A DNA stretch of 64,000 nucleotides from CAWIHK01 sp963835935 (GTDB lineage Bacteria; Bacteroidota; Ignavibacteria; UBA10030; CAVZMI01): assembly GCA_963835935.1 (NCBI GenBank), contig CAWIHK010000005.1, forward strand, positions 620,001 to 684,000. Reading direction: 5' to 3'. This document shows positions 35,780 through 45,594 of the stretch, piece after piece. The notes below the pieces were generated by a model. That model did not search any database and had not been told where the DNA came from. It saw nothing but the letters and a program-made list of their open reading frames with translations. Within the stretch, counting starts at the first letter, position 1. Each line of letters starts with the position of its first letter. Both the position numbers and the translations under genes were made by a program.

Positions 35780-37519
35780 ATGAATATTCTTGGAATTTCC
35801 TGCTTTTATCATGATTCGGCAGCCGCACTCGTAAGAGATGGCAAGCTGATTGCCGCGGTTCAAGAAGAACGATTCACCCGGAAAAAACATGATCAAAATT
35901 TTCCGACAAATGCAATTCGTTATTGCTTGAAAGAAGGAAACATTCAGGTTGAAAATATCGACTATATCGGTTTCTACGATAAGCCGCTTATAAAATTTGA
36001 ACGGATCCTTGCTACGTACATCGATACATTCCCGAGGAGTTTACCTTCGTTTCTGAAAGCGTTGCCTCTGTGGCTGAAAGAAAAATTGTGGCTTCCTCAA
36101 AAAATCAGAGAAGAGCTTGGTGATGCCGGGCAACTATTGTTCGTCGACCATCATCTTTCACATGCTGCGAGTACATTTTTAGTTTCACCATTTTCCGAAG
36201 CTGCAATTCTTACAGCAGACGGAGTTGGTGAATGGGAAACGACAACAACCGGCATGGGGATCGACAAGAATATTACTCTCGCGCAAAGTCTACATTTTCC
36301 ACACTCGCTTGGACTTCTCTACTCCGCGTTTACGTATTATCTGGGGTTTCGAGTCAATAGCGCTGAGTACAAAGTGATGGGATTAGCGCCGTATGGCAAA
36401 CCCGTCTTTGCAGATCTTATCTTAAAAGAACTGCTGTCGTTGAAGGACGATGGTAGTTTCCGGCTTAATATGAAATACTTTGCGTATGACTATGGTCTCA
36501 AAATGACTAATAGGAATTTTGATAAGTTATTCGGCGCTCCGCCACGCGCCGCGGAATCGACATTAACGCAGTTTTACAAAGATGTTGCCGCATCGATCCA
36601 ATTCGTTACCGATGAAATCATGGTGAGGATGACGACAGACCTGCATAAAAAAACCGGATGCGATAATTTATGTTTGGCCGGAGGCGTCGCGCTCAATTGT
36701 GTATCGAACAGTAAAGTACTTGCTTCGTCAGGATTTAAAAACATGTTTATCCAACCCGCGGCGGGTGATGCCGGCGGGTCGGTCGGAGTTGCATTCTATA
36801 TATACAACACATTGCTTCAGAAGGATCGATCTTATTCGTGGAGTCACAATTTTCTTGGGCCGGATTATAGCGACGAAGAAATAGAAAATGTTCTGCAGAA
36901 GTTGAACTTATCGGCAGAGAGAGTAAGTACAGATCAAATTTTAAAAAAGACAGCTCAATTAATTAGCGAACAAAATGTTATTGGTTGGTTTCAAGGGCGA
37001 ATGGAATTTGGGCCGCGATCATTGGGTGCTCGAAGTATAATTGCGGATGCAAGAAATCCAGAGAACTACTCACGAGTGAATTTAAAAATAAAATTTCGGG
37101 AAAGTTTCCGACCGTTTGCACCAACTGTGCTATTGGAACGTGTGAGCGATTATTTCGAGTTCGACCGTCCGAGCCCTCATATGCTCTTCGTTGCCCAAGT
37201 GAAAGAAGATCATCGAACAATTCCCGCGGTTACTCACGTTGATGGATCGGCACGTCTTCAAACCATATCTCGCGAGGACCACCCGCTATACTATGATCTA
37301 ATTGCCGAGTTTGAAAGACTTACTGGTTGTCCAGTAATTATCAACACTTCATTCAATGTTCGAGGTGAGCCGATCGTGTGCACGCCGCTCGATTCAATAA
37401 AATGTTTTTTACGAACCGATATGGATTATCTCGTGATGGGTAATTATATTCTGGATAAGCGAAAAATAAAAGAATCGGGTTATCAGATGCAGATTAATGA
37501 TAAGTTCGAACTTGATTGA
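35780..37519 (+). CDS. NodU/CmcH-type carbamoyltransferase
   Basis: The 579-residue enzyme opens MNILGISCFYHDSAAALV, with an EERFTRKKHD segment, VDHHLSHAAS (conserved histidines of the Kae1-like domain), GVALNC, and a C-terminal YrdC-like domain with FRPFAPTVL and NTSFNVRGEPIVCTP. The family transfers a carbamoyl group from carbamoyl phosphate to hydroxyls of sugars or natural products. ATG 35780 matches the family N-terminus; the frame opens at 35732. It is flanked by two small membrane proteins, so carbamoylation of an envelope glycan is a reasonable but unproven guess. Confidence 0.9.
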   Translation: MNILGISCFYHDSAAALVRDGKLIAAVQEERFTRKKHDQNFPTNAIRYCLKEGNIQVENIDYIGFYDKPLIKFERILATYIDTFPRSLPSFLKALPLWLKEKLWLPQKIREELGDAGQLLFVDHHLSHAASTFLVSPFSEAAILTADGVGEWETTTTGMGIDKNITLAQSLHFPHSLGLLYSAFTYYLGFRVNSAEYKVMGLAPYGKPVFADLILKELLSLKDDGSFRLNMKYFAYDYGLKMTNRNFDKLFGAPPRAAESTLTQFYKDVAASIQFVTDEIMVRMTTDLHKKTGCDNLCLAGGVALNCVSNSKVLASSGFKNMFIQPAAGDAGGSVGVAFYIYNTLLQKDRSYSWSHNFLGPDYSDEEIENVLQKLNLSAERVSTDQILKKTAQLISEQNVIGWFQGRMEFGPRSLGARSIIADARNPENYSRVNLKIKFRESFRPFAPTVLLERVSDYFEFDRPSPHMLFVAQVKEDHRTIPAVTHVDGSARLQTISREDHPLYYDLIAEFERLTGCPVIINTSFNVRGEPIVCTPLDSIKCFLRTDMDYLVMGNYILDKRKIKESGYQMQINDKFELD

Positions 37520-37527
37520 AGTTCAGT

Positions 37528-37558
37528 CTACGACCCGTAGGGCCTACGACTCGTAGAG
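37528..37558. repeat. Tandem CTACGACCCGTAG-type palindromic repeat
   Basis: Two adjacent units read CTACGACCCGTAGGG and CCTACGACTCGTAGAG, each with CTACG/CGTAG arms. They lie between the carbamoyltransferase and the DUF5989-like gene. A related unit follows that gene at 37774-37790 and another is at 12058-12066. Confidence 0.55.
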
Positions 37559-37579
37559 ACGGATGAAAGGATAATAACA

Positions 37580-37762
37580 ATGATAAAAATATTTAAAAGC
37601 CTAAAGTCGATGGGTTCGCTTCTTCGCGAATTCTTTGCCTTTATGCGGATGAGAAAAAAATGGTGGCTTGCACCGCTTATCATTATCTTGGTTATGATGG
37701 GTATGCTGATAATCTTTGCGGAAGGTTCTGCATTAGCCCCATTTATTTATGCTTTGTTTTAA
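37580..37762 (+). CDS. DUF5989-like small membrane protein
   Basis: The 60-residue protein has the family layout: a short amphipathic start, FFAFMRMRKKWWLAPLIIIL, one transmembrane helix, and the conserved ending EGSALAPFIYALF. DUF5989 proteins commonly sit beside NodU-type carbamoyltransferases. An AAAGGATAA-type site precedes ATG 37580. Function is unknown; it is expected in the inner membrane. Confidence 0.82.
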   Translation: MIKIFKSLKSMGSLLREFFAFMRMRKKWWLAPLIIILVMMGMLIIFAEGSALAPFIYALF

Positions 37763-38392
37763 AGTGGCCGAGGTCTACCACCCGTAGGGAGAAATATTGT
37801 CGACAATGATAATGATTTGTTATTAGTGATGATAATTCTCAATTAAAAATTTTGGTCTTGTAGCATACAAAGATCCATTCATTAAATGGCATGGATATTG
37901 TGAAAGTAAGCCAGACTATAGCTGTTTATATCTTAGGTGATAAAAGATGTAAAATTTGCTCAAATTTTGACAGAGTTGATAAACATTGTGTAACCAGGGC
38001 TTAAAATCGACCATGAACCGTCTGAAATGTTTTTTCATGATTGATAAATAACTTGTATTGAGGAAATTTTTTAGATAAAAGACTTGACATTGAGAATGTT
38101 TAATCTTAGATTCAAAACGTGTGAATTTTAGTACTCATCAGCGTAAAAACCTAGATTTGTTTCGATCAGGATATTTGAAATACTTTTGATTTTTAGTATT
38201 TGTTTTTATAATAGATCGACCGTAGTTTCCATCAACATTATATTCAATCAATTAAATTACAAATAATATTAAGATAGAGCGGACTTAAAGGAAAAAGTTC
38301 GTGTGTAAACGTATACTAATCGTCGTTAGCAGTAAAAGTTTTGATATAGAAATTTAACAATACAAGAAAGTACCTAGTAAAGGAGAAACTCT
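37763..38392. other. 630-base intergenic region before the glycan-utilisation locus
   Basis: It begins with a CCCGTAGGG repeat unit (37774-37790) and contains a near-consensus + strand promoter (38084-38112). A long leader of about 270 bases leads to the TonB receptor gene. GTGTAAACGTATAC near 38311-38324 resembles a LacI-type half-site but is not a clear palindrome. No gene was recognised. Confidence 0.55.
38084..38112 (+). promoter_or_regulatory. Promoter upstream of the TonB receptor operon
   Basis: TTGACA (38084-38089), 17 bases, then TAGATT (38107-38112). Both hexamers and the spacer length are identical to the trpB promoter at 14441-14469. The start of transcription would be near 38119, leaving a long 5' leader. 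Confidence 0.6.
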
Positions 38393-41300
38393 ATGTCATC
38401 AGGTAAGTTAAGGATTTATGTATTATCTATCACGCTTATTTTATTATCGGTAAGCATGGTAATTGCAGGAACGACTGGAAAAATAGCCGGAAAAATAATT
38501 GACAAAGAGACTGGTGAACCTCTGGTAGGTGTAAACGTTATTGTCAAGGGAACCACTCTTGGTACAACTACAAATTTGGACGGCTTTTTTACAATTCTTT
38601 TTGTTCCTCCAGGAGAACAAACGGTAGTTGCGAGCTTGCTCGGTTATGCTCCTGTAACTGTAACACATCTGGTGGTTCGCATCGATCAAACATCTCCAGT
38701 GAACGTTGCATTAATTCCGCAGGCAATTGAAACAGGTACAGTTGTTATAGTTGCCGAGCGTAATATCGTGAAGAAGGACGTTGCCACAAGCGTAAGTTCT
38801 GTTGCGTCTGAAGAAATTGCTACATTGCCTGTTGCTTCCGTTTCAGATGTGATGAATTTACAGGCAGGTGTTGAAGATGGAATGATTGTTCGAGGCGGTA
38901 CATCGGATCAATTGCTATTCCAAATTGATGGTATCACCCAGCGTGATCCGAGAGATAATTCCCCCATCTCTCAAGTACCCCTTACATCTGTTCAGGAAAT
39001 CTCAATTGAAAAAGGTGGTTTCAATGCTGAGTATGGACAAGTGCAATCGGGTATTATTAACATTGTTGCGAAAGAAGGAAGCCTTACCGGATATACAGGC
39101 GCCTTGCAAGTTAAATATGCTCCAGCGCAACAGAAGTATTTTGGTACATCAGTATTCGATCCAACTTCTATGTGGAACCGTGTCTATTTAGATCCGATGG
39201 TGTGCTGGACTGGCACTGATAATCCTGTGGATCCAACAACGGGGTTGCCATCTGCGGCGACTGATTCATTGTGGAATATGTATACAAAAAGACAATATCC
39301 ACATTTCGAAGGTTGGAATTCTATTTCAAAAGGATTTCTGCAGGACGATGATCCAAGCAACGATCTCTCACCAGCTGCGTTACAAAGAATCTGGGAATTT
39401 GAGCATAGACGGCGGCCGGAAACAAATCAACCCGATTACAACATCGATGGTAGTTTTGGCGGCCCTGTACCGTTTGTGAGTAAGGCGCTTGGAAATTTGA
39501 GATTCTTTGCCAGCTATCGTCAAGACAGAGAAATGTTTTTAATTCCACTCACCCGGGATGACTATAAGGAATATAACTGGTTTATAAAGGTGAATTCGGA
39601 TATCAATTCCAGCACGAAATTAATGTTGACCGGTTCAAGTGGGAAGTTCTATACGTCAGCGGTAAATTATGATGACGGAGGTGTTAGCGCTCTGAATTAT
39701 AATCCTACGACTTATTTCCCTCCGACTGATTATTATAACTCACCAATTACTATTGCTCAAGTAATGGGTGATCAACGAGCAAGTCATATATTTACAAACT
39801 CGTGGAATAGTGCGGTTGAGGTAGGCAATTCGGCTTTTTCCGGAAGATTGACAAAACTGTTATCCGCATCATCATTCTATGAAATTGGCTTCGAGTATAT
39901 GAATAGAAAATACAATACTAATCCTATAGCAGCTAGAGATACTTCAAAAATATATCAAGTGTTGCCGGGATATTATGTAGACGAAGCTCCGTATGGATAT
40001 TCTTCGGCGACTGATGCGGCGGTCGGTGAGCCTACTTTCTTCTTTGGTGGGCACTCTTCACAAGTTCGTGATACGTCAAAAGTTGGTTCTTACAAACTCA
40101 AGTTTGATCTTACCACGCAAGCGACGAATGAACATTTAGTTAAGTTTGGCGTTGAACTTACTTCGTTTAATCTTGATTTAAGATTTGGAAGAGTCGAGCC
40201 GATGTTCGGTTCTGTTATAACAAAAGAAAATTACAAACCATATCAGGTGTCAGGTTATATTCAAGATAAAATAGAAATGTTGGGATTTATTGCTAACCTT
40301 GGTTTTCGATTGGATGTAAGTAACCCGAATGCAGAATGGGTTGCTGTTGATCCCTTCAGCGCAATCGGCGCACAGTATTATTCTGCCGCTTATAGTCCCG
40401 ACTCTGCTTATCCAAAACAGAAAGCTAAAGTAGATGTCGCATTTAGTCCGCGTCTTGGTATATCTCATCCGATAACTGAAAATTCTAAATTATACTTTAA
40501 CTACGGTCATTTCCTGGAATTGCCCGCATATCAGCAAGTCTTTAATATCTCACGTGGAACAACCGGGGCAATGACAACATATGGCAATCCAAATCTAACA
40601 CTTGCAAGGACGATTGCATATGAATTAGGTTATGATCATGTTTTATTTAATTCATACCTATTACAAATTCAGGGTTTCTATCGCGACATCTCAGATCAAC
40701 AGACCAGTGTGGCATATACCAGCGGTAGGAGCAGTGTTGGTGTGAACGTGGCTTCGAATGATGGTTATTCCGATATTCGAGGGCTTGAAATAACACTGAG
40801 AAAATCTGGTGGCGATTGGATCCGTGGATTTGCATCATATACATATCAAGTTGCGACATTCGGACAATTTGGGAATATAGTTATTGATCAAGATCCCGCG
40901 CAACAAAGGATAAATGATGCTAACACTCAAGTTTATTATCAGACAAAGCCAGTTGCTCAGCCTCATGCACATGCGGGCATTACATTCCTCACACCAAGGG
41001 ACCTTGGGCCTTCTGTCGGAGGACTTCAACCAATTGGCAATTGGTCGTTAAACTTATTGGCAGACTGGAGAGCAGGTGCGTATATCAATTATAACCCCAA
41101 CAATGATCCTGAGTATTTCAATATTCCTAATGTCCAGTGTGCAGATTATTGGAATGTCGATCTCCAGTTAATCAAGACGTTCAGCTTTAAGTATATTGAT
41201 TTATCTCTCTTGGTAGAAGCTAAAAATTTATTCAATTTTAAATTTCTATCAGGAGCTGGATTCTATGATGGTTCCTTCGCATCGGGCGGCGGGTCAAATA

Positions 41301-41683
41301 GCGGAGATGCAGGATACTATATCCAATCATTGCACTTGCCTTCAAGCCCGGCATATTCCGGCGTCAATATCCCCGGCAGCGATCGAGTAGGCGATTATCG
41401 CAAATCAGGTGTCGCATTCCAGCCAATAGAAATGATGGACGTTGCAAGTGCGGATCCATTACAGACTTCATCTAATTTCCCTGGCGCAATTATTTATGAC
41501 ACGAAATCTGCGAGCTACTGGAGAGTTGATAAATCGGCAAAAACATTTGTACCGGTTTCATCAAGTGAAATGAAAAAAATATTGGACGATAAGGCTTATA
41601 TCGATATGCCTAACGATGCTTCAGTAAACTTTCTCAATCCAAGACAGATTTTCTTCGGGTTAAATCTATCATTCAAATTTTAA
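38393..41683 (+). CDS. TonB-dependent receptor of the glycan-utilisation locus
   Basis: The 1096-residue protein has a signal peptide, a carboxypeptidase-regulatory domain (GKIIDKETGEPLVGVNVIV, about residues 32-110), a plug (LQAGVEDGMIVRGGTSDQLL near 157-176, then EISIEKGGFNAEYGQVQSG), and a large C-terminal barrel ending IFFGLNLSFKF. It resembles the SusC-like receptors that import oligosaccharides, although no SusD follows. AAAGGAG precedes ATG 38393. It is the first gene of the plus-strand operon that continues with a surface protein, a PorV-like protein and a lipoprotein. Confidence 0.88.
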   Translation: MSSGKLRIYVLSITLILLSVSMVIAGTTGKIAGKIIDKETGEPLVGVNVIVKGTTLGTTTNLDGFFTILFVPPGEQTVVASLLGYAPVTVTHLVVRIDQTSPVNVALIPQAIETGTVVIVAERNIVKKDVATSVSSVASEEIATLPVASVSDVMNLQAGVEDGMIVRGGTSDQLLFQIDGITQRDPRDNSPISQVPLTSVQEISIEKGGFNAEYGQVQSGIINIVAKEGSLTGYTGALQVKYAPAQQKYFGTSVFDPTSMWNRVYLDPMVCWTGTDNPVDPTTGLPSAATDSLWNMYTKRQYPHFEGWNSISKGFLQDDDPSNDLSPAALQRIWEFEHRRRPETNQPDYNIDGSFGGPVPFVSKALGNLRFFASYRQDREMFLIPLTRDDYKEYNWFIKVNSDINSSTKLMLTGSSGKFYTSAVNYDDGGVSALNYNPTTYFPPTDYYNSPITIAQVMGDQRASHIFTNSWNSAVEVGNSAFSGRLTKLLSASSFYEIGFEYMNRKYNTNPIAARDTSKIYQVLPGYYVDEAPYGYSSATDAAVGEPTFFFGGHSSQVRDTSKVGSYKLKFDLTTQATNEHLVKFGVELTSFNLDLRFGRVEPMFGSVITKENYKPYQVSGYIQDKIEMLGFIANLGFRLDVSNPNAEWVAVDPFSAIGAQYYSAAYSPDSAYPKQKAKVDVAFSPRLGISHPITENSKLYFNYGHFLELPAYQQVFNISRGTTGAMTTYGNPNLTLARTIAYELGYDHVLFNSYLLQIQGFYRDISDQQTSVAYTSGRSSVGVNVASNDGYSDIRGLEITLRKSGGDWIRGFASYTYQVATFGQFGNIVIDQDPAQQRINDANTQVYYQTKPVAQPHAHAGITFLTPRDLGPSVGGLQPIGNWSLNLLADWRAGAYINYNPNNDPEYFNIPNVQCADYWNVDLQLIKTFSFKYIDLSLLVEAKNLFNFKFLSGAGFYDGSFASGGGSNSGDAGYYIQSLHLPSSPAYSGVNIPGSDRVGDYRKSGVAFQPIEMMDVASADPLQTSSNFPGAIIYDTKSASYWRVDKSAKTFVPVSSSEMKKILDDKAYIDMPNDASVNFLNPRQIFFGLNLSFKF

Positions 41684-41718
41684 AAAAGTGTGAAAATAAA
41701 ATGAGAGGTGATAATCAC

Positions 41719-44529
41719 ATGACTAAAAAGTATTTGGGAAAGATATTAATTATTCTGTCTCTTTTCAGTGTGGTTTCGATTCTGAATATTCAACAAGTGA
41801 ACGCACAAAATGGAAATCAAGGCACGGAAACTCAACAACTCAGATGGATGGCGGTTAGCGCATTACGTTCCTGGTTTTGTAATTTTGGTGCAGAAGTGGA
41901 ATATGGAAGACGCGATAGAACCACGTATTTAGGTGTAGATCAGATAGATGGATTATGCTGGCCAAATGAGTATAATCTTAGAATGAAAGGAGTCAAATGC
42001 GGAAAGGGATTGTGGATCGGTACAACAAACTTTCTTGATCCGGTTACGAACATAACATATCCTCATAAAGTTGCATGTATTGGAGCAAGAGCAATATACT
42101 CGGGAACAGAAATTTTTGCCGATGATTTCTGGATGAGCGGCAAATTCGATCATCCACTTGTATATGTGGATAATGTCAGTAGTTCTCCACTTGATTATAT
42201 CGATCAGGTTGATAGAAAAAATGCAGGACAGGCTCCCGATCGGTTGATTTATGATACATTTCACACAAGTATCGGCATTTCAGTAACGAGAAAAGTGCTG
42301 GCATTTTCGCAACAGTATCACGACAATTATTACATTTATGAGTATACTTTTAAAAACACCGGTATTATTGATGAGTCGGGCCAGAAAAAAATAAATAATC
42401 CTTTGACAGGCGTCGTGTTTTTTTGGGAAAATAGAACGTCGCTTGCGGGTGAATCTTATACAGGCTTAGGCACTGCAGGCACAGGTAGCTGGTTCCCTTC
42501 TACAACTTCATGGGGTCGGAATACATTAGATGACGCTGTGGGACAAGATGCGGCACGTACGCTTCCAGCTCCAAATGATTTCCGGGCGACTTTTCAATAC
42601 TGGGGACCTCAATCTGCAACACAGAATGGCGGAGTTAGCGGAGATATCGGTCTTCCAGGTCCAGGTAATTTAACAAACAATCAAGCGAATGTTTGGATTC
42701 TAGGAGGATATCAATTCGCAGGGCAAGTTGTTTTACATGCCGATACATCGCCTTCTGACACAACAGACGATATAACACAACCCTCCTCAAGTCTGCGGCC
42801 GATGGGTTGCGACGCTGATGCTCAAACAACTAACCAGTACAATGCAGCTCTCATGGATCAAAAATATGGTTTTATGACAGCTGGTAAAACTATGCCGACA
42901 CAAGCGGAACAGGTTGGAAAAGATGCTAATGGCTGGCCAACTAATTTTTCAAATACATTTGGTTCAGATGCAGGTGGTTATGCTTCTTCTCAAGGATTTG
43001 GCCCATATACCATGAACCCCGGTGATAGCATTCGAATTGTCGTCGCCGATTGTGTTTCCGGTATTAATCGTGATACATCGATCATGATTGCAAAGAATTG
43101 TGCAAGTAATAATACTGCAAGTTTCAGATTACCTGCAGGATACAAGAATGGAGCAATGACTACTGATTTAAATGAATATAAGAATGCTTGGGTGTTTTCT
43201 GGAAAGGATTCTTTGTTCCAGACTTTCAGAAGAGCTCTAGCAAATTATAAGAGTGGTTATAGTATTCCACAACCGCCCCCACCGCCAGATCAGTTCCTGG
43301 TTAATTCGGGTGGTGACGCAATAACATTATCATGGTCAAAATCAGCTGAAACATGGCCACACTTCAATGGATACAGGATATATCGGTCTCAAGGTAGAAC
43401 TGATACAACATTTACAAAAATATTTGAATGTGATAAGAATGATATAGTAAACACCTATCTTGACAAAGATCCAAAACGTGGTTTCAATTATTATTATTAT
43501 ATACAGACGAAGGATGATGGCTCTACAAATCCTGGCGATCCTGTCCTGAATATTACTGCTAACGAACCTTTAGTGAGCAGTAAATATTACACAATGACAA
43601 ATAATGCGGGATATTTAACGCGTCAAGCAGGTATGGCAATGACAAAAATTGATAGTAATGTAGTTCAAGTTACTAAAAATATATTTGCTGGGAATGGTAG
43701 TAAAAGTATTTTCAAATTATCAGCTCCGCAAAAACCCGATTATATAAACAATATAGTGTTTGATGGTATATTAGTGTATGTTAAACCTAGTAATGGGACT
43801 GCGGAAGTTTTACAAGATGCTTCTACGTATTCAGTGTCGGGTGATACTCTGGTGACTTTTGTGACGGCTCCGAATAACAGAGATACTGTTGATATAAGAG
43901 TTTTGAATAGAGTTGTATTGATTGGGAATAATGTTGAATACGTTGGTGATAGTATAAAAACTAGGTTTAAATTACCAGTATCGGTGGTTGATTCTGCGAA
44001 CAATTTAATTTATAGTGTGTTGGTAGATATCAAGGGGGTCAGACAAATTCCTTCTTCTTATTCAGTGAGTAATAATATTTTAACTTTTCTGAATGCTCCT
44101 GATAAGGGTGATTCTATTAATGTCCAAATAATTAAATTTGTTTACGACCAAAGCACACCGCCAAACGTAAAAAGAAGTTATGCTCTTTCAGATATAAGGA
44201 TCGTCCCAAATCCATGGAACATAAGAAGCAGGAATATCCAATTCGGCACAAACGATAGAACAACTGTAGATAGACTCGCATTTTACAATCTTCCGCCAAA
44301 ATGCCTGATTAAAATTTATACCGAGGTAGGTGATTTGGTAGCCACTATCAATCATGTAAGTACGAGTGGCGATGATTATTGGAACTCACTTACTTCTTCG
44401 CGGCAGCTTGTAGTTAGCGGATTATACATTGCGTATTTTGAAGTCACAGAAGATAAGTTAGATGACACTGGAAAGTTGATTTATAGAAAAGGCGATACTA
44501 TTTTCAAAAAATTCATTATTATCAGGTGA
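41719..44529 (+). CDS. Exported surface protein with fibronectin type III-like domain
   Basis: From ATG 41719 (GAGGTGAT upstream; the frame opens at 41701) the 936-residue product has a signal peptide (MTKKYLGKILIILSLFSV). A large N-terminal part has no recognised fold. After PQPPPPPDQF comes an FN3-like domain (about residues 525-625; GGDAITLSWSKSAETW, then FNGYRIYRS). The C-terminal beta-rich part includes VPNPWNIRSRN and ends DTIFKKFIIIR, resembling T9SS sorting domains. Coupled to the TonB receptor, it may bind polysaccharide at the surface in place of SusD (inference). Confidence 0.72.
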   Translation: MTKKYLGKILIILSLFSVVSILNIQQVNAQNGNQGTETQQLRWMAVSALRSWFCNFGAEVEYGRRDRTTYLGVDQIDGLCWPNEYNLRMKGVKCGKGLWIGTTNFLDPVTNITYPHKVACIGARAIYSGTEIFADDFWMSGKFDHPLVYVDNVSSSPLDYIDQVDRKNAGQAPDRLIYDTFHTSIGISVTRKVLAFSQQYHDNYYIYEYTFKNTGIIDESGQKKINNPLTGVVFFWENRTSLAGESYTGLGTAGTGSWFPSTTSWGRNTLDDAVGQDAARTLPAPNDFRATFQYWGPQSATQNGGVSGDIGLPGPGNLTNNQANVWILGGYQFAGQVVLHADTSPSDTTDDITQPSSSLRPMGCDADAQTTNQYNAALMDQKYGFMTAGKTMPTQAEQVGKDANGWPTNFSNTFGSDAGGYASSQGFGPYTMNPGDSIRIVVADCVSGINRDTSIMIAKNCASNNTASFRLPAGYKNGAMTTDLNEYKNAWVFSGKDSLFQTFRRALANYKSGYSIPQPPPPPDQFLVNSGGDAITLSWSKSAETWPHFNGYRIYRSQGRTDTTFTKIFECDKNDIVNTYLDKDPKRGFNYYYYIQTKDDGSTNPGDPVLNITANEPLVSSKYYTMTNNAGYLTRQAGMAMTKIDSNVVQVTKNIFAGNGSKSIFKLSAPQKPDYINNIVFDGILVYVKPSNGTAEVLQDASTYSVSGDTLVTFVTAPNNRDTVDIRVLNRVVLIGNNVEYVGDSIKTRFKLPVSVVDSANNLIYSVLVDIKGVRQIPSSYSVSNNILTFLNAPDKGDSINVQIIKFVYDQSTPPNVKRSYALSDIRIVPNPWNIRSRNIQFGTNDRTTVDRLAFYNLPPKCLIKIYTEVGDLVATINHVSTSGDDYWNSLTSSRQLVVSGLYIAYFEVTEDKLDDTGKLIYRKGDTIFKKFIIIR

Positions 44530-44577
44530 CATTATTTATATTATGAATAAAAGCTTTTTAAAAAAGGAGAATTAAGC

Positions 44578-45576
44578 GTGAAACGATTAAAACAAACATG
44601 CTTAACCGCTATTATAATAATTGGATTATTGACTTCTCTATCCTTCGGTCAGACAAAGATAGCTCAAACAGGATTTAACTTCTTGAGTATTACGTCTGAT
44701 GCGAGATCTAGCGGTATGAGCGATGCAGTAAATTCATTATCGGGATTTTCGGGATCAATGTTTTCTAACCCGGCTTCAATGGCTAAAATGCCAAATTTAC
44801 TTAATGCATCTTTCAGCATGAATAATTGGATTGCGGATATTAAGTATATGTCATTTAGTACAATAATATCGCCATCATCTGGAGACTGGGGTACAATTGG
44901 ACTCAGTGTTCAAACAGTTAATTATGGTGATGTTGAAGGTACGATGGTTGATAGAAATAATTCAGCCGGCTATGATGATATTGGAATCATAAAACCTACT
45001 GCGTTTTGTGCAAGCCTGGGTTATGCTACAATGTTAAACGACAAATTTGGAATTGGCGGTCGGATTAAATATGCAGCGCAATCCCTCGGCAGCAGTTACT
45101 TTCAGAGTGATGCAGGCGATGTAACATCGAAAGAAAACAAAGCTCATTCGTATGCATACGACTTTGGAACAATTTATTATACCGGATTCAGAAGCATAGC
45201 GTTTGGTATGTCGGTAACAAATTTTTCCTCAGAAGTAACATATGAATTGGAAGGATTTCAATTACCGTTACTCTTTACTATAGGAATCTCTGCAAATCTT
45301 TTCGAACTGATTAATAGCCCTCAATCGAATCAGGGGTTATTAGTTTCTCTTGATTGGACGCATCCGCGTTCGCATCCTGAGCAGTTGCGTGTTGGTCTTG
45401 AGTATGAGTTCATGAAAGTGTTGGCGTTGCGGTTAGGTTATGTAAATGGTAGCGATGAAAATAAATTTTCTTATGGATTAGGTCTTACTTCATTAGGCTT
45501 TGGGATTGATTATTCTTATGAGCCGTATGGAGTGTTCGGTCACGTTCAGCAATTCACTGCACGCTTTTCAATGTAA
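44578..45576 (+). CDS. PorV/PorQ-like outer-membrane barrel protein
   Basis: The 332-residue protein starts at GTG 44578 after AAAGGAG, has a signal peptide (MKRLKQTCLTAIIIIGLLTS), and then the UPF0164/PorV-type opening GFNFLSITSDARSSGMSDA with FSNPASMA. Alternating barrel strands end in FTARFSM. It is a divergent homologue of porV at 23128-24192. Its place between T9SS-like surface protein genes and the TIG lipoprotein suggests a locus-specific shuttle or assembly factor. Confidence 0.8.
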   Translation: MKRLKQTCLTAIIIIGLLTSLSFGQTKIAQTGFNFLSITSDARSSGMSDAVNSLSGFSGSMFSNPASMAKMPNLLNASFSMNNWIADIKYMSFSTIISPSSGDWGTIGLSVQTVNYGDVEGTMVDRNNSAGYDDIGIIKPTAFCASLGYATMLNDKFGIGGRIKYAAQSLGSSYFQSDAGDVTSKENKAHSYAYDFGTIYYTGFRSIAFGMSVTNFSSEVTYELEGFQLPLLFTIGISANLFELINSPQSNQGLLVSLDWTHPRSHPEQLRVGLEYEFMKVLALRLGYVNGSDENKFSYGLGLTSLGFGIDYSYEPYGVFGHVQQFTARFSM

Positions 45577-45594
45577 AAGTTTAAAGGTATAAAA

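Noticed and set aside
38305..38330. Possible LacI-type operator (TGTAAACGTATAC) before the TonB receptor gene.
   Set aside because: It is not a clear palindrome and no LacI-family gene is in the window.
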